This document shows, piece by piece, positions 15,345 to 24,033 of a DNA stretch of 64,000 bases (within the stretch, counting starts at the first letter, position 1; every line of letters starts with the position of its first letter). The stretch comes from Vulcanimicrobiota bacterium (GTDB taxonomy: Bacteria; Vulcanimicrobiota; Vulcanimicrobiia; Vulcanimicrobiales; Vulcanimicrobiaceae): NCBI GenBank assembly GCA_003140215.1, contig PLJL01000004.1, positions 1,708,192 through 1,772,191 on the forward strand. Reading direction: 5' to 3'. The notes under the pieces were generated by a model, which had not been told where the DNA came from, made no database searches, and saw only the letters and a list, made by a program, of their open reading frames with translations. Made by a program: the position numbers and the translations under genes.

Positions 15345-16745
15345 GTGGATACGCGCACCGAGGCGCCCCCGCAGCCCCGCGGCACCGTTGAAGGCCGCAC
15401 CGTCCCCGGCGGACCGATCGACACGATCGAGACCGAGGTGACGACCAAGCGCCGCCGGCCGCCCGTGTGGGTGCTCGTGATCGGCGCGATCGTGGTGATC
15501 GCGGTCTTGATCTGGGGCATCCGGTACTTGGCCTATTCGACCACGCACCAAACGACCGACGACGCCCGGGTCGACGCCGACACGGTCACCGTGACGAGCA
15601 AGATCCAAGAGCGCATCGCCGCCATCCTGGTCGATACGAACGCTCCGGTCACCAAGGGTCAGGTCATCATCAGGCTCGACCGCACCGACGAGCAGAATGC
15701 CGTGCAGCAGGCGCGTGCCGCGCTCGAGGCCCAGCGCGCGCAAGCGCGTGCGGCCCAGGAGAACGTTGCGCTGACGCGCGCGCAGGTGCAGGCGCAGGCG
15801 ACGCAAGGCGTGGGCGGTGTCGCGGCGGCGCAGAGCCAAATCGCGAGCGCGTCGGCTCAGACGCAGGCGGCGCAACAGCAGGCCGATGCGGCGCGCGCCG
15901 CGATTGCGCAGGCCGAGGCGCAGCTCAAGGTGGCGCAATCGCAAGTACCGTCGGGCCGTGCGGCGCTGGCCCGCGCAAACGCCGACCTCCAGCGGTACAC
16001 GGCGCTGGTCCGCAGCGGTGACGTCGCCGCGCAGCAACTCGACGCGCAGCGCGCGCTCCAGGCGCAGGCGCAAGCGCAGTATCAGTCGGCGCTCGACAAC
16101 GTCGCCGCGGCGCAGACTGCGGTCACGCAGGCCCAGGCGCGCTATACTGCCGCGATCGCCTCCACCAGCGCGGCGAGCGCGGCGATCGGCGCGCAGCAGG
16201 GTCAGCTGCAGTCTGCGCAAGGCCGCCTGAGCGAGTCCGACAATCCGTACCGCGTCCCGGCGACGCAGGCCCAGGCCGACGCGGCGTTCGCCCAGGCCGG
16301 CTCGCTGCAGGCGCAGCTCAAGACCGCGCAGGACCGGCTGGCGAACGCCGACATTCGCGCGCCTATCGACGGCGTCGTCGGCGCGAAGAACGTCGAAGTC
16401 GGGATGGCGGTGGCGCCGGGACAGTCGTTGATGACGCTGATTCCGTCCAAGGGCATCTACATCACCGCGAACTACAAAGAGACGCAGCTCGGCAAGGTCA
16501 GGGTCGGCCAGGCGGTAGACATCACGATCGACGCCTACAAAGGCGTCACGTTCCACGGCCACGTCGCGTCGATCGCACCGGCCTCGCAGAACACGTTCAG
16601 CCTGGTTCCCGCCCAGAACGCGACCGGAAACTTCGTGAAGGTCACCCAACGGCTGCCGGTCCGCATCGTCGTCGACAACCCGCCCGCGGATACGCCCCTG
16701 CGAGTGGGGATGAACGCGGTCACGTCGATCGCGACCGGCAAGTAA
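15345..16745 (+). CDS. EmrA/HlyD-type membrane-fusion (adaptor) protein
   Basis: 466 residues from the GTG at 15345, one base after the tetR stop; the longer frame to 15111 overlaps tetR and lacks family similarity. A single membrane helix lies at about 38-60. THQTTDDARVDADTVTV begins the barrel-sandwich domain, a long Ala/Gln-rich coiled coil covers about 110-300, and NADIRAPIDGVVGAKNVEVG closes the lipoyl half. Adaptors of this type link an inner-membrane pump to TolC. The TolC gene follows, but no EmrB-like or ABC pump gene is in this operon. The nearest MFS gene is at 24 kb with its own regulator. Confidence 0.93.
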   Translation: MDTRTEAPPQPRGTVEGRTVPGGPIDTIETEVTTKRRRPPVWVLVIGAIVVIAVLIWGIRYLAYSTTHQTTDDARVDADTVTVTSKIQERIAAILVDTNAPVTKGQVIIRLDRTDEQNAVQQARAALEAQRAQARAAQENVALTRAQVQAQATQGVGGVAAAQSQIASASAQTQAAQQQADAARAAIAQAEAQLKVAQSQVPSGRAALARANADLQRYTALVRSGDVAAQQLDAQRALQAQAQAQYQSALDNVAAAQTAVTQAQARYTAAIASTSAASAAIGAQQGQLQSAQGRLSESDNPYRVPATQAQADAAFAQAGSLQAQLKTAQDRLANADIRAPIDGVVGAKNVEVGMAVAPGQSLMTLIPSKGIYITANYKETQLGKVRVGQAVDITIDAYKGVTFHGHVASIAPASQNTFSLVPAQNATGNFVKVTQRLPVRIVVDNPPADTPLRVGMNAVTSIATGK

Positions 16746-16752
16746 CGGCGCG

Positions 16753-18642
16753 ATGTCTCGGGTGCGTGGGATCGCTGTCGCGCTAGGCGCGAGTATCTTT
16801 GCCGCGGCGGCCGTGTACGCCGGGCCGGCGCGGGCTCAGACGGCCGAGCCCCAGGCGACGGCCGTCCCGTTCGTGCTGCCGCCCGTGCCGACGGTCGCGC
16901 CGAGCTTCAGCGCCCCGGTCACCGCGCTTCCCAACGGCGACCTGGTTGGCGTGCAGCAGCAGCCGTTCGTCGGGTTGAGGCTGCAGGACGCGATCGCCAT
17001 GGCGCTGCAGCGCAACACCGATCTGGCCATCGCGCAGTCGAACCGCCGGATCGCCGCCTACCAGATCGTCTCCGCGCAGGGCGCCTATGACGTTCGCTTC
17101 CAGCTGGTTCCGTCGTATTCGCACAGCGTCTCTCCGGCCGTCAGCTCGTTTCAGACCGGGCCCGGCGGCGGGCCGATTACGCAGGACACGGCCGGCGCGA
17201 CCGCTGCGTTGCAAGGCGTCACGGAGTCCGGCGGCCAGTACCGCATCGGTATCAATGGCACGCGCGTCACGTCGAACTCCGCGGTCAACAGCTACAACCC
17301 GTTCTACGAAACGGCGCTGCAGCTGAGCCTCACGCAACCCTTGGGCCGGGGCCGGGCCATCGACCAGTCGCGCCTGCAGCTTCAGCTCGCGCGGACCAAC
17401 GCGTCGATCCAAAACGACGTGGCGCTGGCGCAAGCGTCGAATACCGTGGTACAAGTCTCGAACGCCTACTACGATCTCGTTGCGGCCTGGCGTAACGTTG
17501 CGATCCAAGCCGAAGGCCTGCGCAACGCGCAGGCGCAGGCGGCTTCGAACACCCGGCTGGCGGCGCAAGGCGTGGTCGCGCCGACCGACATCGTCGAAGC
17601 GAACGCGCAGGTCAACGCGTTCCAGGACGACGTCTTCTCGGCGCTGCAAAACGTGCAACGGCTCCAAACGTCGATCAAGTCGCTGATCCTGGCGAACCCG
17701 GCCGACCCGGTATGGCTGGCGAACCTCGTACCGACCAGCACCGTGGTAGAGATACCGCAAGAGCCGTCGCTCGACGCACTGATCGTTGCGGCGATCGCGA
17801 ATCGCCCCGAGATCGCGCAGCTACGTGCGCAGCGCGACAACGCCAACAGCAACCTCGCCTACGCGCGCGACCAGCTCAAGCCGCAGTTCGACCTGGGTCT
17901 GGGCTACACGTCCAACGGCTTCGCGGGCAACGCCGTCGACCCGGCGACCAATCCGTTCACCAGCATTTTAGGCGCACAGATCAGCGCGATCAACGCGCTC
18001 ATCGCGCGCGCGAACGCGCAGAATCCGGGCTCGCCGCCGATTCCGCCGGTAACGGCGGCGTTCGGAACCCTGCCGCCCTATCAGAGCGGCAAGCTCGGCC
18101 AGTCGTTCACCAACCTGCTCGACAACCGTTTCCCGACCTACAGTGCGCAGCTCACGTTTGGGGTGCCGTTGGGCAACCGAACCGCGAAGGCCGACTATGC
18201 GATCGCGCTGGAGCGCGCGCGCCAGGTGTCGCTCCAAGAGACCGCGGTACTGCAGCGCATTCGTTCCGAGGCGGTCAACGCGATCCAAGGCTTGCGCGAA
18301 GCGCAATACCGCGTCGTCGCGGCGCGCAGCGCGCGCGAGGCCGCCCAGCGCGTGCTGCTGGGCGAGCAGCGGCGCTTCGCCGCCGGAACGTCGACGACGT
18401 TTCTCGTCTTGCAACGCCAACTCGCCGTCGCGACGCAGCAGGCGCGCGAGCTGCAAGCCCAGACGGACCTCGACAAGGCGATCGTCGAGCTCAACCGGGT
18501 CAGCGGCGGGATCTTCGCCCAGAACGGCATCGACGCAAGCGCGCTGGGCGGCACGTCGCTTAACGCGGCGTCGCCGACGCAGAGCGTCCTCCCGCCACCG
18601 GCGGCCGCGCCGCCGCCGGTGGTCACCCGCACGCCGCACTAG
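16753..18642 (+). CDS. TolC-family outer-membrane channel protein
   Basis: 629 residues with a signal peptide (cleavage near ARA, residue 27). It has the two outer-membrane efflux repeats: LRLQDAIAMALQRNTDLAIA early in the chain marks the first and the repeat restarts around LDALIVAAIANRPEIAQLRAQRDNA. Two long coiled-coil helices per half are evident, and a Pro/Ala-rich tail ends the protein. It forms the outer-membrane exit duct for the adaptor encoded seven bases upstream. Confidence 0.92.
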   Translation: MSRVRGIAVALGASIFAAAAVYAGPARAQTAEPQATAVPFVLPPVPTVAPSFSAPVTALPNGDLVGVQQQPFVGLRLQDAIAMALQRNTDLAIAQSNRRIAAYQIVSAQGAYDVRFQLVPSYSHSVSPAVSSFQTGPGGGPITQDTAGATAALQGVTESGGQYRIGINGTRVTSNSAVNSYNPFYETALQLSLTQPLGRGRAIDQSRLQLQLARTNASIQNDVALAQASNTVVQVSNAYYDLVAAWRNVAIQAEGLRNAQAQAASNTRLAAQGVVAPTDIVEANAQVNAFQDDVFSALQNVQRLQTSIKSLILANPADPVWLANLVPTSTVVEIPQEPSLDALIVAAIANRPEIAQLRAQRDNANSNLAYARDQLKPQFDLGLGYTSNGFAGNAVDPATNPFTSILGAQISAINALIARANAQNPGSPPIPPVTAAFGTLPPYQSGKLGQSFTNLLDNRFPTYSAQLTFGVPLGNRTAKADYAIALERARQVSLQETAVLQRIRSEAVNAIQGLREAQYRVVAARSAREAAQRVLLGEQRRFAAGTSTTFLVLQRQLAVATQQARELQAQTDLDKAIVELNRVSGGIFAQNGIDASALGGTSLNAASPTQSVLPPPAAAPPPVVTRTPH

Positions 18643-18699
18643 CGCTCTCGGGTTGTGCCGGGCTGAAACCGGCGGCCGCCCATTGAAGTACGCCCAATC

Positions 18700-21390
18700 A
18701 TGCTGATTCGCCGAATCGCCGCCGCCCTTGGGGCTGCGGCGCTGCTCCTTGCTCCGGTCCGCCCGTCTCCGGCGGCAGCGCAGGGCGCGCTGCCCAGTGC
18801 GCAGCTTCGCACGCTTGCCAACGGGCTGCGGGTCGTAGTACTCGAGGACCACGCCGCGCCGGTCGTGCAGATTCACACCTGGTACCGCTTCGGGGCGCTC
18901 GACGAGACGCCGGGCAAGACCGGGCTGGCGCACGCGCTCGAGCACATGATGTTCCGCGGGACGCGCGCGATTTCGAGCGCCGGGCTGGACGACATGAACT
19001 CTCGTCTCGGCGCCGAGCTGAATGCCCAGACGCAGAACGAGCTGACGCACTACTACTTCGTCGTGCCTGCCGATCGCGCCGACGCGGTCATTCACGTCGA
19101 GGCGGACCGCATGCGCAACCTCAAACTCGACGCGAAGGATTGGTCGCTCGAGAAGGGCGCCGTCCTCCAAGAGTGGGCGCAGGACCACAGCAACCCGATC
19201 TTCTCGTTCATCTTCGGCTCGATCGCCGAGAAGGTCTATCCGGGCTCGCGGCTCGGTGAGACCGCGCTCGGCGCGAAGGCCGACGTCGAGAAGGCGACCG
19301 TCGCCGACCTAAAGCGCTACTACGACGCCTGGTACCGGCCCAACAACGCGACGCTCGTCGTGACCGGCGACGTCAAAGCCGCCGACATATTCGCCTCGGC
19401 GCAGAAGTGGTTCGGCCCGATCACGGCGCACGCGCTCCCGGCGCGCAAGCAGTACACCGCCAGAGCGGCGACCGGCGCGACCGTCTCGCAGAAGGCGGAG
19501 TTCCCGTTCACCCTCGTCGACGAGGCGTACGCGGCGCCCGGCAACGCGCCGGCGACCGAGCACGATCAGATCCGCAACGACGTCGCCATCGCGGCGATGT
19601 CGAATCCACGCGGCCCGTACCGCGCGGCGCTCGTCGAGAGCGGGCTCACGCTCGGGCTGATCCCGCTCCCGCTCGAGGACCGGCGTGCATCGGTCGTGCA
19701 CGTGCTGCTCATCGTCGCACCCGGCCACACCGCCGACGAAGTGCGCGCCGTGTATGACAAGACGACCGCCGACCTTCTCGCCAAGGGGATCGATCCGGAG
19801 TTCATCGCCGCGGCGAAGCGCTCGCAGATCTCGCAGCTCACCTACACGCGCGATTCGATCGTCGGGCTCGGTGACGGGATCGGCGCCGCGTACGTCTTTC
19901 CGGGGGACACCGATCCGACGCGCTACCCCGCGATGTTCGCCGCGGTCACGCCCGACGAAGTCAATGCCGTCGCGCGCTCGATCTACGCCAAGCCCAGCGT
20001 CGTCGGCGTGCTCGAGCCGACGACGACCGATCCCACGAAGTTCAAGCCGCCTTCGAACCTGGCGTCGTCGGTCACCGACAGCTTCGGCTCGCGCGTGCCC
20101 AACGGCCCGCTCGTGCAGCCGGCGTGGCTCAAGGCGCAGCTCGCCAAGCCGCTCGCGCTGCACAGCGCGGTCGATCCCGTGGTGACGATGCTGCCCAACG
20201 GGCTGACGCTGCTCGTCCAGCGCGTCAGCTCGAACCCGACGGTGTTCGTGCGCGGCGTCGTGCGCACGTCGCCGATCTACGACCCCGCCGGCAAGGAGGG
20301 CCTGGGGGCGGTGACGAGGTCGCTGATGAACTGGGGAAGCGCGAAGTACGACTACGCGGCGCAGCGCAAGCTCGCCGACGACCGTGCGGCGTCGCTGTCG
20401 TTCGGCACCACGTTCTCCGCGCATGGGCGCGCCGAAGACTTCACGACGCTGCTCGACGCGCTCGCCGACGATGTCCGCCATCCGCTGTTCCCGACCGACA
20501 AGTTCACGCTCGTGAAACAGCAGCAGACCGCGGTCGCCTCGCGGCGCGCGCTGCAGCCCGACTACCGCGCGCAGCGCGCGTTCAGCGAGGCGCTCCTCCC
20601 GGCCGGTGATCCGGAGCTGCGCGAGGACTCGCCGGCGTCGCTCGCCGCGATCACGCTCGACGACGTGAAGTCGTATTACACGCAGTACGTTCGCCCCGAC
20701 GTGACGACGCTGGTCGTTGTCGGCGACGTCGACCCGGGCGCCGTTGCGCGCGAGGTCACGGCGCGCTTCGGCGACTGGACCGCGACCGGCCCGAAGCCCG
20801 ATCCGCACCTGCCCGCGATCCCGCTGCCGGATCCGAAGCGTCAGAACGTGGAGACGGCCGCGCAGGATATCTCGGTCGAGCTCGGCGCGCCGGCGCTCGC
20901 GCGCAGTTCGCCCGACTACGACGCGCTCACGCTGGCGAACGCGATCTACGGCGGCGGCGCGTTCGACGCGCGCCTCTTCCGCGAGGTGCGGGAGAAGCGC
21001 GGCCTGGTCTACTTCGCGTTCAGCTCGCTGCAGGCCGGACGCGACCGCGGCACCTTCCGCATTTCGTTCCGTGCGGTGCCCTCAAAGGTCGATGCCGCCG
21101 ACGCGCTCGTGCGCGCCGAGCTCAAGCGCATGCAGACCGAGCCCGTCACTGCGGACGAGTTGGCGAAGGCGAAGACCCGCGTCGTGGCGGCGGCGATCGA
21201 CGCCGAGCAGGCGACCAGCGCGATCGCCGGCGACCTGCTGCGGATCGGGCTCGACGAGCTGCCGCCGAGCTACTACGCGACGCTCGCGCAGCGCTACGCG
21301 AAGATCACGCCGGCCGACGTGCAGCGCGCCGCGAAGACCTACTTTCACCCGGACAATCTGGTCGAGGTTCGCACCGGCCCGAAGTCGTGA
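18700..21390 (+). CDS. M16-family zinc protease, two-domain, exported
   Basis: 896 residues with a signal peptide (cleavage near AAAQG, residue 29). The inverted zinc motif HALEH (His78, Glu81, His82) is followed by the downstream Glu region ELNAQTQNELTHYYF. The second M16 half, from about 480, has no HxxEH and should be structural only, as is normal in this family. It probably degrades peptides in the periplasm. It is 57 bp after tolC on the same strand and may be part of that operon. The gene at 41062 is a close paralogue with the same domain order and near-identical motifs. Confidence 0.92.
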   Translation: MLIRRIAAALGAAALLLAPVRPSPAAAQGALPSAQLRTLANGLRVVVLEDHAAPVVQIHTWYRFGALDETPGKTGLAHALEHMMFRGTRAISSAGLDDMNSRLGAELNAQTQNELTHYYFVVPADRADAVIHVEADRMRNLKLDAKDWSLEKGAVLQEWAQDHSNPIFSFIFGSIAEKVYPGSRLGETALGAKADVEKATVADLKRYYDAWYRPNNATLVVTGDVKAADIFASAQKWFGPITAHALPARKQYTARAATGATVSQKAEFPFTLVDEAYAAPGNAPATEHDQIRNDVAIAAMSNPRGPYRAALVESGLTLGLIPLPLEDRRASVVHVLLIVAPGHTADEVRAVYDKTTADLLAKGIDPEFIAAAKRSQISQLTYTRDSIVGLGDGIGAAYVFPGDTDPTRYPAMFAAVTPDEVNAVARSIYAKPSVVGVLEPTTTDPTKFKPPSNLASSVTDSFGSRVPNGPLVQPAWLKAQLAKPLALHSAVDPVVTMLPNGLTLLVQRVSSNPTVFVRGVVRTSPIYDPAGKEGLGAVTRSLMNWGSAKYDYAAQRKLADDRAASLSFGTTFSAHGRAEDFTTLLDALADDVRHPLFPTDKFTLVKQQQTAVASRRALQPDYRAQRAFSEALLPAGDPELREDSPASLAAITLDDVKSYYTQYVRPDVTTLVVVGDVDPGAVAREVTARFGDWTATGPKPDPHLPAIPLPDPKRQNVETAAQDISVELGAPALARSSPDYDALTLANAIYGGGAFDARLFREVREKRGLVYFAFSSLQAGRDRGTFRISFRAVPSKVDAADALVRAELKRMQTEPVTADELAKAKTRVVAAAIDAEQATSAIAGDLLRIGLDELPPSYYATLAQRYAKITPADVQRAAKTYFHPDNLVEVRTGPKS

Positions 21391-21405
21391 GGATGCGCTG
21401 CTGGG

Positions 21406-22314
21406 TCACCTAGTAGAGGGTGCTAGCGACGAAGCGTTGACCGCACTCGCAGCGTTATTCAACACCGTGAGGTGCGCAGTGGTGCATGGTTTATTATCAC
21501 ACAGCAAGGTGGTGCCATTCGGGGCGAGCGAGAGGCTCTTGATGCTCTTGCTAGTGCTGAGAGAAGCCGCGAGTACTTTCACTTGGTCTTGGGTGCAAGA
21601 CTTGCCGTCCACCGTACACTGCAGCGTGCCGGTCGGATCAACAACGATCTTGTAGATGTTGCTCCGGCTAGAGTTGAGGTTGATTGACTTACTCTGCGCA
21701 TTCCCGACGGGACTTGCGGTGGGGCTGGGCGAGGGCGTCACGTAAATCTGGAGGTTGTTCTTGATGTTGCTGCGGGAACTGTTGACGGCAGTCGACTGAT
21801 CCTCCCTGGTCGGCGTGGGGGTGGGCAACGGCGTCGCGTAGATTTGAAAGTTGTTTTTGATATTCGATCTGCTGCTGTTGACCGCGGTGGACTGCGCGCT
21901 GACCACGACCACGACGTGGTGTTGTCCGTCGGTCGCGAAGGGTACGCTATCCTGAACGGCCGCTCTCGCCGTTGATGATGCGGCCGGATTGAATGGTCGA
22001 CCGGTCTCGAAGTTCCAGGACGCCTTGCCCGGTGCCGTCGCGCCGCTGATCTCCAGATCGTGCGTGATTCCCCTCGCAGGCGCGCCCTTCGGAAGGGCCA
22101 GGGTCAGCTCGTACTGGCCCTTCGGCAGATTGCCGACGTCGACCGACCCGTTGGGGCCGGTGGTACCGCGGACGACGATCAGGTTCCCTGGTTTCTTTTT
22201 GATGATGACGTCAATGCCTTTGACGTTACTTGTGCCCTGCGCGGCAATAGTGGTGAACGCGAACGCTGCTGCAAAGGCAAGCGCGGCGACGCGAACGGCA
22301 AATCGATCGGACAA
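21406..22314 (-). CDS. secreted Asn/Ser-repeat protein of unknown function
   Basis: 302 residues from a TTG at 22314, chosen because GGGGAGG lies six bases upstream and a signal peptide follows at once (cleavage near IAAQG). The first half, residues about 25-100, looks like a small beta-domain (GSVDVGNLPKGQYELTLALP). The second half has two to three copies of a repeat built on NSSRSNIKNN(F/L)QIY(A/V)TP followed by Pro/Thr/Ser spacers, and a tail with two Cys pairs (LQCTVDGKSC, LLCDNKPC). Base composition is less GC-rich than the neighbours. It converges on the M16 gene with only 15 bp between. No family recognised. Confidence 0.65.
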   Translation of the reverse strand: MSDRFAVRVAALAFAAAFAFTTIAAQGTSNVKGIDVIIKKKPGNLIVVRGTTGPNGSVDVGNLPKGQYELTLALPKGAPARGITHDLEISGATAPGKASWNFETGRPFNPAASSTARAAVQDSVPFATDGQHHVVVVVSAQSTAVNSSRSNIKNNFQIYATPLPTPTPTREDQSTAVNSSRSNIKNNLQIYVTPSPSPTASPVGNAQSKSINLNSSRSNIYKIVVDPTGTLQCTVDGKSCTQDQVKVLAASLSTSKSIKSLSLAPNGTTLLCDNKPCTTAHLTVLNNAASAVNASSLAPSTR

Positions 22315-22381
22315 GACACACCTCCCCGGATGCTCCAGACCGCGTTCTAGCAAAGCAAGCGAATGCCCCGGCGGGAAACGA

Positions 22382-22526
22382 CTTTATGGGCAGAAACGCC
22401 GTCTGCACATTTAATCGGCCTCATCGGGCCTTTTATGGGCAAAGCCTACGCGATACGCGATAGGCTTTGCACATAAAACCCCTGATCCGGGTTCTTTTAT
22501 GTGCAGTTGCGCGCTTTTATGTGCAG
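22382..22526. repeat. cluster of six TTTATG(G/T)GCA motifs in direct and inverted pairs
   Basis: Within 145 bp the motif occurs forward at about 22383, 22431, 22495 and 22515 and reversed at about 22403 and 22466. The 22430-22478 pair forms a long inverted repeat (TTTTATGGGCAAAGCCTA facing TAGGCTTTGCACATAAAA around a short GC-rich centre). The last two copies are direct and exactly 20 bp apart. The 22383/22403 pair is inverted with a 9-bp centre. Such arrangements are typical of protein-binding or recombinase sites, but no recombinase gene is nearby. Confidence 0.6.
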
Positions 22527-22534
22527 GCGACGAC

Positions 22535-22880
22535 TCACAGGGCGGTGCGAGGAGCGCCCCAAATCCACTCGGTGATCCATTCAGCGGCGCGCCGTACTCC
22601 GTCGAGATCGCGACGAACTCGCAGCGCATCGCCGGTTTGTGTTTCCCCCTCACGCTGTTCAACCCGCACGTCGTCTCCTTCGCGAACTGTGGCCACGGAT
22701 CGAACCGCTAGCGCGAGGGCGTTCCGCACGCGATAGTCCGCGGTCGCATTTTGGGGGCGGAACACGAATTCGTCGATCGAGCGATCCTGCGGGAGCAGCC
22801 TGCGGAGTTCCTCGAAGACCTTGTGCTCGAATGCGGGTTCGAGCCCTCTGTCGTCTGCGCCACACCCGGAGTCGCCGCCC
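22535..22880 (-). CDS. hypothetical ORF without a clear start, possibly frameshifted
   Basis: The minus frame ending at 22535 reads as a plausible soluble protein of about 110 residues (for example FEHKVFEELRRLLPQDRS, then IDEFVFRPQNATADYRVRN and a Trp-rich end) with high-GC third positions. The frame stays open leftwards into the DUF4282 gene but has no ATG, GTG or TTG between the DUF4282 stop and the conserved-looking part. A GTG in another frame near 22867 would join it if one base were gained or lost. It may be a gene with a rare start, a frameshifted remnant or a sequencing error. The left coordinate is the stop; the right one is approximate. Confidence 0.4.
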
Positions 22881-22907
22881 TCGTAACCTTCGCCCGTAGC
22901 GAGACGG

Positions 22908-23273
22908 TTATTCTTGCCGGCGCAACGCGTCCGTGTTCTCGACGATTCGGAACAGCGCCATCGCAACCTCGAGATAAACCCGAGTCGCGACTGAGAGAAG
23001 CAGAAACACGATCGGAGCGCCGACGATCTGCACGAGCGCAAGGAACATGAGCGATCCGTTCGGCGGCTGACCGAAGCTCGTGAGCTGCGCCGCCATGTTA
23101 GCCGTCCCGAAGCCCGCGAGGAGCAAACCGAGACTCCAAAGCCCCGCGACGATCAAGGCGATGATGTAAATGGCGCCGATGATCTGCGGCGTGATGAACT
23201 CGCGAAACGATAGGTCGTAGAGCGCACGGAACAGGCCCGGCGCAGGCTTCGCGCTCGGATCACTCGGTTGCAT
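22908..23273 (-). CDS. DUF4282-family membrane protein
   Basis: 121 residues. It begins with a short Pro-rich cytoplasmic stretch, then LFRALYDLSFREFITPQIIG leads into a first membrane helix (about 34-54), a short loop, and a second helix (about 75-97) followed by RVYLEVAMALFRIVENT, the signature end of DUF4282. Family members are small two-helix proteins of unknown role. It lies just upstream of the start-less ORF on the same strand and is divergent from the TetR gene at 23431. Confidence 0.82.
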   Translation of the reverse strand: MQPSDPSAKPAPGLFRALYDLSFREFITPQIIGAIYIIALIVAGLWSLGLLLAGFGTANMAAQLTSFGQPPNGSLMFLALVQIVGAPIVFLLLSVATRVYLEVAMALFRIVENTDALRRQE

Positions 23274-23390
23274 CGCGGTCCCTCCTCGCTAGGTAAGGCT
23301 AACTTAGCGACCGTTTCGCCGTCTCCTCTGCGGCATCTGGCCGCCGGGCCAGCCGCCATCCCGTCGCCCGCTCACACCTAGCCTACCCGG

Positions 23391-23424
23391 ATACTTGAAA
23401 CGGTCGTTACAAGTATGCTAGAGT
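23391..23424 (+). promoter_or_regulatory. leaderless tetR promoter overlapped by a palindromic operator
   Basis: TTGAAA (23395-23400) is 18 bases from TAGAGT (23419-23424), and the ATG follows after 6 bases. A near-perfect 26-bp palindrome with outer arms ATACTTG/(A)CAAGTAT spans 23391-23416, covering the -35 and spacer, so repressor binding would exclude RNA polymerase. This is classic TetR self-regulation. Confidence 0.65.
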
Positions 23425-23430
23425 GCGGTC

Positions 23431-24033
23431 ATGGCGCGGACCGCGGACGATCGGCGGCGCGTGGACCTGTTGGAGCGCATCGTGGACTACGTGATGGAGA
23501 ACGGTCTCTCTGATCTTTCGTTGCGCCCGCTCGCCGGAGCGGTCGAGACCAGCCCGCGCGTGCTGCTCTACTACTTCAACTCAAAAGAAGAGCTGATCAC
23601 CGAGGTGATGGCGGGCGCGCGCGAACGCCAGCGTGCGATCTTCGACACCCTGCCGCGGCGCGCCGACTCCTACGCCGAGACCGTTCGCGCCGCGTGGGCG
23701 CTGATGAGCAAGCCCCAGCACGAGCGCGTCTTTCGGCTGTTCTTCGAAGTCTACGGGCTCGCGCTGCAAGATCCCAACCGCTTCCCCGGTTTCGTAACGC
23801 GCGCGGTCGACGACTGGCTGGCGTACCTCGGTGCCGGTGCGCGCAGCGACGGGCACACCGCCGCCGACGCGCGGGCGATCGCGACGGTGATCCTGGCCGG
23901 CTACCGCGGCTTCTTGCTGGATCTGTGCGCGACGCAGGACCGTAAGCGCATCGGGCGCGCGGTCGAACTGTGGATCGCCGCGCTCGATGCCATCCCCTCG
24001 CCCAAGGAGCTCGCCGGTGCAAGGCGCGGCTGA
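23431..24033 (+). CDS. TetR-family repressor of the adjacent MFS gene
   Basis: 200 residues. The helix-turn-helix occupies about 5-55 (VDLLERIVDYVMENGLSDLS, then LAGAVETSPRVLLYYFNSKEEL), with a helical ligand-binding domain after it. A palindromic operator overlaps its own promoter. The MFS exporter start lies inside its last codons, so the two are co-transcribed and co-regulated. Confidence 0.92.
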   Translation: MARTADDRRRVDLLERIVDYVMENGLSDLSLRPLAGAVETSPRVLLYYFNSKEELITEVMAGARERQRAIFDTLPRRADSYAETVRAAWALMSKPQHERVFRLFFEVYGLALQDPNRFPGFVTRAVDDWLAYLGAGARSDGHTAADARAIATVILAGYRGFLLDLCATQDRKRIGRAVELWIAALDAIPSPKELAGARRG

